5,212 bases of DNA, taken from positions 6,893-12,104 of the forward strand of contig JAMDCE010000631.1 of assembly GCA_023489135.1 (NCBI GenBank), read 5' to 3'. Positions 1 to 4,399 of the stretch are shown piece by piece; position 1 is the first letter of the stretch, and each line of letters opens with the position of its first letter. The DNA comes from Chloroflexota bacterium (GTDB lineage: Bacteria; Chloroflexota; Chloroflexia; JAMDCE01). Under the pieces are notes generated by a model that saw only the letters and a list, made by a program, of their open reading frames with translations, searched no databases and was not told the origin of the DNA. Both the position numbers and the translations under genes were made by a program.

Positions 1-213
1 ATGGCAAGTGTAGCAGAAGGCGCTTTTGTCCGTGGCCGTGGTCGCCGCGGTTAGCAGGCTGGTGCCGACGGCGGTATGGGCGCGGTGACAGGCGGCGCAC
101 TTGTCGGTTAGATCGGTGTATCCGCCGTGCGGACCGTTGTCGGCGAGGGCCGAGCCGGCCAATCCAAGACCTAGCGCGACGACCGAGGCAACAATGAAAA
201 GAAGCTTTCTCAT
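1..213 (-). CDS. Multiheme c-type cytochrome C, N-terminal part (partial)
   Basis: Only the first 71 codons lie in the window; the gene runs off its left edge. The product begins with a Sec signal peptide (MRKLLF, then a hydrophobic stretch, then SALA before DNG; likely cleavage after residue 24), so it is exported. Two heme-binding motifs are visible, CAACH at 39-43 and CYTCH at 67-71, at exactly the same residue positions as in the complete paralog at 578-1657. After the cleavage site, 38 of 47 residues match that paralog, including two extra histidines (GPHGG at 29, RAH at 46) that could be distal heme ligands. The start is the ATG at 213; a GGAAGGG site at 221-227 sits 7 bases upstream. 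A strong candidate promoter and a structured leader precede it. By analogy it should be a heptaheme electron-transfer protein of the periplasm or cell exterior, but its length and total heme number cannot be seen. Confidence 0.9.
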   Translation of the reverse strand, partial: MRKLLFIVASVVALGLGLAGSALADNGPHGGYTDLTDKCAACHRAHTAVGTSLLTAATTATDKSAFCYTCH

Positions 214-338
214 GCCATTACCCTTCCGTTAGGGCAACAAAAGACGCCTGGCAGCGGGAATCTGATCCCCCCGCCAGGCGCCATCACCCTCGGTTTCGAG
301 CATGAGTAGCCAGCGTAAGCTACTCTGCCCTCCGGTAC
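214..338 (-). promoter_or_regulatory. Structured 5' leader of cytochrome C mRNA, possible attenuator or riboswitch
   Basis: If transcription starts about 7 bases after the -10 box, the leader is about 125 bases. In order of transcription it can form a perfect 7-bp hairpin GAGTAGC/GCTACTC (304-310 with 319-325, 8-base loop), a small hairpin CTCG-AAAC-CGAG (289-300), and a long GC-rich hairpin followed by TCTTTTG (239-280), then the ribosome-binding site at 221-227. A terminator-like hairpin inside a leader, just ahead of the start codon, is the usual layout of an attenuator or expression-platform control. I could not match the upstream part to a riboswitch class I know, including the c-di-GMP/cGAMP GEMM class that controls cytochromes in Geobacter. 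Confidence 0.45.
239..280 (-). terminator. Terminator-like hairpin in the leader of cytochrome C
   Basis: On the minus strand an 8-bp perfect stem CGCCTGGC/GCCAGGCG (273-280 with 245-252) encloses a second stem GGGA/TCCC (256-259 with 266-269) with a 6-base loop. It is followed by TCTTTTG, so the T tract is short (four T, plus one T before a C). It lies about 100 bases after the candidate promoter of C and 25 bases before its start codon. It therefore looks like an attenuator for C rather than a terminator for B, whose stop codon is 300 bases away. The short T tract makes termination efficiency uncertain. Confidence 0.55.
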
Positions 339-377
339 TCTAGTACTATACCAGAAGTACCCGGGTATGTCAATACC
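334..377. promoter_or_regulatory. Nested palindromes over the cytochrome C promoter (candidate operator)
   Basis: Three inverted repeats built on GGTA/TACC half-sites overlap the promoter. GGTAT-GTCA-ATACC (364-377) is centred on the -35 box, TACCCGGGTA (358-367) is a perfect 10-bp palindrome running from the -35 box into the spacer, and GGTACTCTAGTACTATACC (334-352) covers the -10 box and start point with TAGTACTA (341-348) at its core. Such placement suits a repressor that blocks RNA polymerase. The regulator cannot be named. Confidence 0.4.
345..373 (-). promoter_or_regulatory. Candidate sigma-70-type promoter of cytochrome C
   Basis: On the minus strand, TTGACA (368-373) is a perfect -35 match and TATAGT (345-350) matches the -10 consensus at five of six bases, with an optimal 17-base spacer. 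The predicted start point is near 338. It is the best promoter in the window and it lies in an AT-rich pocket of otherwise GC-rich DNA. Confidence 0.75.
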
Positions 378-381
378 TTTC

Positions 382-413
382 GCATAATTGTTGTATTCAT
401 AATATAATTATGC
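382..413. promoter_or_regulatory. AT-rich inverted repeat upstream of the cytochrome C promoter
   Basis: GCATAATT (382-389) and AATTATGC (406-413) are perfect 8-base inverted arms. Inside, CATAAT-ATA-ATTATG (398-412) is a second inverted repeat sharing the right arm, so CATAAT occurs three times with the last copy inverted. The element lies about 45 to 75 bases before the predicted start point, where activators or the RNA polymerase alpha subunit (UP element) bind. Function is inferred from position only. Confidence 0.4.
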
Positions 414-512
414 CTTGATCTATCTAGTTATTGCACATCCTCAGTCAGAGGGCGCCGGAACGGGCGGGGGGGGTTACCTAGATCGGTATAGCCCAGACGG
501 GCGACAGAGGGA

Positions 513-529
513 GTGAAAAGGAGCGGTCT
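513..529 (-). other. Half-copy of the cytochrome A terminator downstream of cytochrome B
   Basis: These 17 bases match positions 4335-4351, the 3' arm and T tract of the hairpin that follows cytochrome A, at 16 of 17 positions. The matching 5' arm is missing here, and only a mismatched stem with GGGACAGGC-type sequence can form. It looks like a decayed terminator left from duplication of the cytochrome unit together with its 3' flank. Confidence 0.4.
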
Positions 530-577
530 TCAAGCCTGTCCCATCTCGCGCTATGTAAGAATAAGACCCAGCGTTTG

Positions 578-1657
578 TTACTTCTGGTGGCATTGCTGGC
601 AAACGCCGCGATTGTCCAGGCGGAGTAGCGCACTTCGGCCGTTACTATTGGGTGCAGTGGCCCCATCAGGCCAGGGCACGGTCCCTGAATAGGTCCCCAT
701 TCGGGCTCCGGTGCCGTGGGCCACGTGGCAGGTGATACAACCTGGAGCAGGCGGATAGAACCAGGCTCCCCAATGGCAGCTCAAGCAACTGGTCACATTG
801 GTGGTGTCGTTGGTGCCGTGCCGGAACTGGAAGACCGCATCGCCCGAATTGGTATTCGCCGGATCGTGGGACATGGGCTCCAGATAACGGGCGTGGCACT
901 GGGCGCACCAACTGGTCAAAGCCGCGTATTTCTGAGTCGGGCCGGAGGATCCTTCGCTGCCATGTTGCGCCCAGTAATTGCCGTCATTCCCGTAGTCGAC
1001 ATTGTAGTATTTGGTCGTTTCGTCAGGGATGGTGTAGTCGGCCGTTTTCGTGACGGTGTCGTTGGCGAAAAGCGGTGTGTTGCTGGCATTATTGCCCTTG
1101 AGTAAGCGATAGGTGGCGGTGTTGCCAGCCCCGGCTCCGCCGTGAGGGTTATGGCAGTTCGTGCAAGTCATCGAGACGTTGGCCGCCCCGGCGTCAACCG
1201 TGGAAGTGATAGCGCCGAATCCCCAAACCTTGTTCGACCCTCCGGTCACCATATGACTCGAAGTCACGCTTAGTGTCTGAGCGCCGGTCAGGTCAGGATT
1301 CATTCTGACGTTGACGAAGCCCCCGCCCTTCAAGGAGGTGTTCCCTGGTGGCACATAGGTGTTCTCTTGTCCGGAGATAATACCCGTAGCACCAGTGAGG
1401 AAGAGGCCATTCTTGACGTCGGTGTAGGCGCCCAGGCCCCCACTGTGGCAGGTGTAGCAGAAGACGCTCTTGTCGGTGGGAGACGCCGCCGCTGCTAGCA
1501 GGTTGGCGCCCACAGCAGTGTGGGCCCGGTGGCATCCGGCGCATTTGTCGGTTAGATTGGTGTAGCCGCCATGGGGACCGTTATCGGCCCGCGCTGCGGT
1601 CACTAGTCCCAAACTGAGCATTAGGGAGGCTAGAACGAGGAGAGCGTTTTTCTTCAT
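578..1657 (-). CDS. Heptaheme c-type cytochrome B, exported, OmcS-like motif layout
   Basis: This is a complete 359-residue cytochrome. It has a Sec signal peptide (MKKNALLV, hydrophobic core, AARA before DNG; likely cleavage after residue 24). Seven heme motifs follow: CAGCH 39-43, CYTCH 67-71, CTNCH 165-169, CAQCH 251-255, CLSCH 291-295, CITCH 307-311 and CQQCH 353-357, two residues from the C-terminus. Eight further histidines (29, 46, 135, 172, 232, 264, 280, 314) can supply distal ligands, so all hemes could be bis-histidine. The order CxxCHxxH, CxxCHNPHG plus YRLLKG, WCxxCH, CxxCHVAH and terminal CxxCH resembles Geobacter OmcS, a polymerising extracellular cytochrome, with one extra heme; this is from memory. 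An ATG six codons upstream (1675) is possible, but it lies inside the GAGGAGG ribosome site, so 1657 is preferred. It probably carries electrons outside the cytoplasm. Confidence 0.93.
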   Translation of the reverse strand: MKKNALLVLASLMLSLGLVTAARADNGPHGGYTNLTDKCAGCHRAHTAVGANLLAAAASPTDKSVFCYTCHSGGLGAYTDVKNGLFLTGATGIISGQENTYVPPGNTSLKGGGFVNVRMNPDLTGAQTLSVTSSHMVTGGSNKVWGFGAITSTVDAGAANVSMTCTNCHNPHGGAGAGNTATYRLLKGNNASNTPLFANDTVTKTADYTIPDETTKYYNVDYGNDGNYWAQHGSEGSSGPTQKYAALTSWCAQCHARYLEPMSHDPANTNSGDAVFQFRHGTNDTTNVTSCLSCHWGAWFYPPAPGCITCHVAHGTGARMGTYSGTVPWPDGATAPNSNGRSALLRLDNRGVCQQCHQK

Positions 1658-1666
1658 CAGCTTGGT

Positions 1667-1673
1667 CCTCCTC
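1667..1673 (-). promoter_or_regulatory. Ribosome-binding site that sets the start of cytochrome B
   Basis: GAGGAGG on the minus strand lies 9 bases before the ATG at 1657. The in-frame ATG at 1675 overlaps this site and has no comparable motif before it. Starting at 1657 also aligns the signal peptide and first heme motif residue-for-residue with cytochrome C. Confidence 0.8.
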
Positions 1674-1783
1674 ATTGAGGATACGCCGCATCAACCCTCC
1701 GCTGCAAGCCGCCCGAGGCATTCTATGACCGGGCAGCCCGCGTTCACTCGATTCGGGCGCAAACGGCCCTTGTTCTCCCCAAG

Positions 1784-1828
1784 AAAAAACGCCGGCCATA
1801 GAATATCTTGTTTCCCCGGTCCGGCGTT
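1784..1828 (-). terminator. Intrinsic terminator ahead of cytochrome B
   Basis: On the minus strand AACGCCGG-A-CC (1818-1828) pairs with GGCCGGCGTT (1788-1797), with one bulged A, and runs into six T (1784-1789). The loop is long, about 20 bases. It lies 206 bases after the NHL stop codon and 127 bases before the start of B. It may end the TPR-NHL transcript. It could instead be an attenuator of B, since no promoter is evident between it and B. Confidence 0.75.
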
Positions 1829-2033
1829 ATAACCTTTCGTCTTTGAGCGAGAAGTCAACATTATCTTGTTCACTCCTCAAGGGAAGTGGATCTTTCCGCC
1901 TGTTCGAAGAGCAGGCATTAGTATTATCGACCCTTGCGGAATCTTTCGTATGGTACTTTTTGGCTATCCGAATCCACAGGAGCGGTCGCCGGCACCAGGG
2001 ACGCTACTGCTCACCAGCCTCGAGGTAAGCCTG

Positions 2034-3077
2034 TCAGTACGTCCACACTTGGAGACGGTGATTCTCCCGGTCGGTGACATAGACGCGGCCTGAAGGATCG
2101 TAGGCCACGCCGTTGGGATAATTGAACTGGCCGTCGCCGGTGCCGGCCGAACCAATGCTGAATAGGTAAGTGGGTTTGTCGCTCACGTCATACACGGCGA
2201 CGCTGTGCTCCGTGGTATCGACTACATACAATCGCTGTTCAGGATCGATGGTCAGGGCGCGCGGCAGGCCCAGACCACCCTTCTCGGCGCCACGCCCAAT
2301 CAACGAAATGAACTTGCCGCTAGCGTCGAAGACTTGCACCCGGCCGTTGTTCCCATCCGACACGTAGAACCGCCCCTTGTCGTCGGCAACAGCACCGTTG
2401 GGGAAAGAGAACTGTCCTTGATTCTCGCCCTCGCTGCCGAAATTGAGAACCTTCTTTCCCTGAGGGTCGAACACGAACAAGCGGTGCGATCCTTTGGTCA
2501 CGTCGGTGACCAGCATTCGTCCGCCTTTGTCGAAGCCAATCCCGAGGGGCGACCAGGCGCGTGCGCCATCGGGAGGAGGAACGGCGCCGAGATACCTGCC
2601 ATCAGGATCGTAGATATCTACAGAGTGCCTGAGCGTGTCGGTGACATACACCTTGTCCTTCCAGGTAGCGACGTACACGGGGAACCGGTCGACGGCTTTG
2701 GAATTCGGTGGCGCGAAGCGGCGGATCTCTTTGCCAGAGCGATCGAAAACGACGATCTGACGTTCCCCTGTCCCTTCGGTCGCGTAGACGCGATCCCCGG
2801 CGGGGCTCACGGCTACGCCCAGAGGGCTGCTCACCTTGTAAATGGAGAACTGATAGCGAGGTGGGATATTCTTTGTCAGCGCCGCTGCTGAGGGAAGCAG
2901 ATTCTGAATCGGGCTGCGAGTAAGGAGATAAAGCACCAGTATGGCCGTCGTCGCCAAAATGAGAACGACCAAAAGGCTCAGGAGCGCGATCCTCCGGCGG
3001 CTGCCCCTTCTCTCCTTTTTCTCGCCACCACCTTCGACGACCTCTTGGGGCTCTAAGCCCACACCCCCTTCATCCAC
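2034..3077 (-). CDS. Membrane-anchored NHL-repeat six-bladed beta-propeller protein
   Basis: The 347-residue product has a polar N-terminus with a basic patch (KKERRGSRRR, 20-29), one membrane segment (about 30-52) and then six NHL-type blades at about 84-113, 130-160, 176-207, 222-254, 268-300 and 316-346. Each blade repeats the pattern P-x-G/A-h-A-h-D-x-x-G-x-h-Y-V-x-D followed by R/H-x-h-x-V-a-D (for example YPNGVAYDPSGRVYVTD and HRLQVW in the last). The protein ends right after the last blade. Basic residues before the membrane segment predict the propeller outside the cytoplasm. NHL propellers are usually protein- or ligand-binding scaffolds and rarely enzymes; no catalytic motif is seen. 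The gene follows the TPR gene by 58 bases, probably in one operon. The start is GTG at 3077, supported by AAGGAG 7 bases upstream. A role in cytochrome assembly or docking is inferred from context only. Confidence 0.92.
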   Translation of the reverse strand: MDEGGVGLEPQEVVEGGGEKKERRGSRRRIALLSLLVVLILATTAILVLYLLTRSPIQNLLPSAAALTKNIPPRYQFSIYKVSSPLGVAVSPAGDRVYATEGTGERQIVVFDRSGKEIRRFAPPNSKAVDRFPVYVATWKDKVYVTDTLRHSVDIYDPDGRYLGAVPPPDGARAWSPLGIGFDKGGRMLVTDVTKGSHRLFVFDPQGKKVLNFGSEGENQGQFSFPNGAVADDKGRFYVSDGNNGRVQVFDASGKFISLIGRGAEKGGLGLPRALTIDPEQRLYVVDTTEHSVAVYDVSDKPTYLFSIGSAGTGDGQFNYPNGVAYDPSGRVYVTDRENHRLQVWTY

Positions 3078-3084
3078 TTCTCCA

Positions 3085-3090
3085 CTCCTT
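3085..3090 (-). promoter_or_regulatory. Ribosome-binding site supporting a GTG start of the NHL gene
   Basis: AAGGAG on the minus strand lies 7 bases before the GTG at 3077. No ATG start with comparable support is present near the N-terminus of this frame, so the GTG start is well supported. Confidence 0.8.
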
Positions 3091-3135
3091 ATCTCGCCCC
3101 CACGAATGCGGCCTTTCGGTCAGGCGCCGCTGTCA

Positions 3136-4086
3136 TCACCCGGTGCCGCCGGTGGTCAACCGTCCCAACCCTTGCCGGGCGGCTCTGTCGGTGGGATCAA
3201 GCTCCAGCGCTTTCTGGTAGGCTTTGACGGCCTCTTCCTTGTGACCCAGTTTTTCCTGACCCATTCCCAGGCCGAGGTATGCTTTATCGAAATTGGGGAG
3301 AGACTTGATTACTGTCGCCAATTGATCTACGGCCAGCGCATAATCACCCTGGGTGTACAGCAGCATGGCCTCGGCATAGGCCTGGTAATCCTTCAGGCCT
3401 TTCTTCTCGTAGGCCACTCTCAAGGCCTCGTAGGGCGGGGCATATTCAGGGTCCAGGCGAAGAGTGCTCCAATAGGCCTCGATGGCCAGGTCGTACTTTT
3501 GCTGCCCCATCAGGGCCTGACCCAAGCCGAAGAAAGCGTCGGCATCGGCGCTGTCGGCCGCGGCGGCGGCCTTGAACTCTTCCACCGCCTTGTCGTACTG
3601 GGTGCGCTTCAAGTAGATGCCACCTAACTCGTAGTGGACAACGCCCAGGTCCTTATTGAAGTTGGCGTATTGGTTATCTTTGTTGAGATCTTCGATTCGC
3701 TGGAAATACTGGACAACCTTGTCTTCGTTCTTCGCGACCAGATAGGCTTTCCCCGTGACAAATAGAGCTCCCTGATGACTGGGTTCGGACTTCAGCACGG
3801 CCTCACCCTGCTCGATGGCCTGATCGACCATGTTCTTGTCCAGGTAGGCGGCAGCCAGTTCGACTCGAGCGTTAAGGTTCGATGGGTCGGACCGGACGGC
3901 CTGCTCCAGCGCCTGTATCCTCGTATCGAGAATGGGCGTGCTGGTCTGAGTGTAGCGATCCATGTAGTAAAAAGCGCCAAATCCGCCCAACAGGAGAATC
4001 CAAACCACTGCGGCGACAATGATGGCGCGATTCAAAACCTTGTTCTCGACTCGCTTGCGATTCATCCTGCCTACAGGTTTCCCCAT
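3136..4086 (-). CDS. Membrane-anchored tetratricopeptide-repeat (TPR) protein
   Basis: The 316-residue product has a basic N-terminus (NRKRVENKVLNR, 9-20), one membrane segment (about 19-41) and a helical domain of about six or seven TPR units: roughly 71-104, 105-138, 146-182, 181-214, 234-265 and 266-299, with a half repeat at 55-70. Canonical TPR positions are visible, for example LGxxY, YxxAIExY and ALELDP in the last repeats. Basic residues before the membrane segment predict the repeats outside the cytoplasm. TPR domains bind peptides or proteins and often serve as assembly scaffolds. The gene leads a probable two-gene operon with the NHL gene. The start is uncertain: neither the ATG at 4086 nor the one at 4065 has a good ribosome-binding site, and a palindrome abuts the first. 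Function with the flanking cytochromes is inferred from location. Confidence 0.9.
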   Translation of the reverse strand: MGKPVGRMNRKRVENKVLNRAIIVAAVVWILLLGGFGAFYYMDRYTQTSTPILDTRIQALEQAVRSDPSNLNARVELAAAYLDKNMVDQAIEQGEAVLKSEPSHQGALFVTGKAYLVAKNEDKVVQYFQRIEDLNKDNQYANFNKDLGVVHYELGGIYLKRTQYDKAVEEFKAAAAADSADADAFFGLGQALMGQQKYDLAIEAYWSTLRLDPEYAPPYEALRVAYEKKGLKDYQAYAEAMLLYTQGDYALAVDQLATVIKSLPNFDKAYLGLGMGQEKLGHKEEAVKAYQKALELDPTDRAARQGLGRLTTGGTG

Positions 4087-4105
4087 CAGTCTATGATCAA
4101 GACTG
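4087..4105. promoter_or_regulatory. Inverted repeat abutting the TPR start codon
   Basis: CAGTCT and AGACTG are perfect 6-base inverted arms around a 7-base centre containing TGATCA. It lies directly before the ATG at 4086, where a ribosome-binding site would normally be. Immediately upstream, GGCTGG-ACCG-CCAGCC (4106-4121, minus strand) forms a 6-bp hairpin. Together they could limit translation or bind a regulator. Confidence 0.35.
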
Positions 4106-4183
4106 GGCTGGCGGTCCAGCCATCAACAACTATTCCGCCCGAGACCCGCGCCGAACCCGCCCCTTCTGTCTCCCAGGCCGGTC

Positions 4184-4212
4184 AGTATACGTCAATGTGA
4201 GGTCTTTCACAA
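4184..4212 (-). promoter_or_regulatory. Candidate promoter of the TPR-NHL operon
   Basis: On the minus strand TTGTGA (4207-4212, four of six consensus bases) and TATACT (4184-4189, five of six) are separated by 17 bases. The start point would be near 4177, giving a leader of about 90 bases. It lies after the terminator of cytochrome A, consistent with a separate transcription unit. Confidence 0.45.
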
Positions 4213-4337
4213 GTGGTCCTTCTGGAGGCTTTGCGGTCTGCCAGCCAGTTCTCGTGGTAGGGGAAACAAGCTCCGCTGCATTCCGGGACTGTCGCCGGCA
4301 GGAGAGATCGAGGCCAAACAAGGTGGTGGATTGCGTG

Positions 4338-4367
4338 AAAAGGAGCAGTCTCAGCGGCTGCTCCTTT
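4338..4367 (-). terminator. Intrinsic terminator of cytochrome A
   Basis: AAAGGAGCAG (4358-4367) and CTGCTCCTTT (4339-4348) on the minus strand form a perfect 10-bp stem with a 9-base loop, ending in TTTT. It begins 33 bases after the stop codon of cytochrome A. The symmetric A and T ends would let it act on either strand, but no gene approaches it on the plus strand. Confidence 0.85.
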
Positions 4368-4399
4368 CTTCGTGATCCAGGGCCTGGACTCAAGCTTCG

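Larger units (their letters stand above)
214..577. other. Intergenic region between cytochromes B and C
   Basis: No gene is supported in these 364 bases. The part next to C (214-413) holds a promoter, nested palindromes, an AT-rich inverted repeat and a structured leader, listed separately. The part next to B (414-577) holds a half-copy of a terminator hairpin at 513-529, a short GCCC/GGGC hairpin at 491-502 and a run of eight G at 466-473. No clear intrinsic terminator follows B, so some read-through toward C is possible. Confidence 0.6.
1658..2033. other. Intergenic region between the NHL gene and cytochrome B
   Basis: These 376 bases hold no gene I can support. They contain the ribosome-binding site of B (1667-1673), an intrinsic terminator (1784-1828), a small inverted repeat GCCTG/CAGGC around TTCGAA (1898-1916) and the palindrome CCTCGAGG (2019-2026). 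A TTGACT at 1853-1858 on the minus strand has only TTATAA 20 bases later, too far for a normal promoter, so the promoter of B is not identified. Confidence 0.55.
4087..4399. other. Intergenic region between cytochrome A and the TPR gene
   Basis: These 313 bases hold the terminator of cytochrome A (4338-4367), a candidate promoter (4184-4212) and two inverted repeats at the TPR start (4087-4121), all listed separately. I see no gene. Bases 4213-4337 have no structure I can name. Confidence 0.6.

Noticed and set aside
466..473. A run of eight G
   Set aside because: A single G run without three partner runs does not support a quadruplex; it may be a simple slippage-prone tract.
1832..1858. TTGACT with TTATAA as a promoter for cytochrome B
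   Set aside because: The spacing is 20 bases, and the start point would fall within the terminator stem.
1691..1873. A 60-codon minus-strand frame between the NHL gene and cytochrome B
   Set aside because: It runs through the intrinsic terminator at 1784-1828, has no family resemblance, and its GTG start has a poorly placed ribosome site.
2205..2891. A 228-codon plus-strand open frame opposite the NHL gene
   Set aside because: It overlaps a gene with clear NHL repeats and a good ribosome-binding site, has no recognisable domain, and is explained by codon bias of the opposite strand.
2941..3627. A 228-codon plus-strand open frame opposite the NHL and TPR genes
   Set aside because: It spans the ends of two well-supported minus-strand genes and the gap between them; its low-complexity translation has no domain.
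4213..4262. GCAAAGCC on the minus strand, reminiscent of the GEMM (c-di-GMP/cGAMP) riboswitch core
   Set aside because: The other conserved GEMM blocks (GGCAAACC before it and the receptor helix after it) are missing, and it lies upstream of the candidate promoter of the TPR gene.
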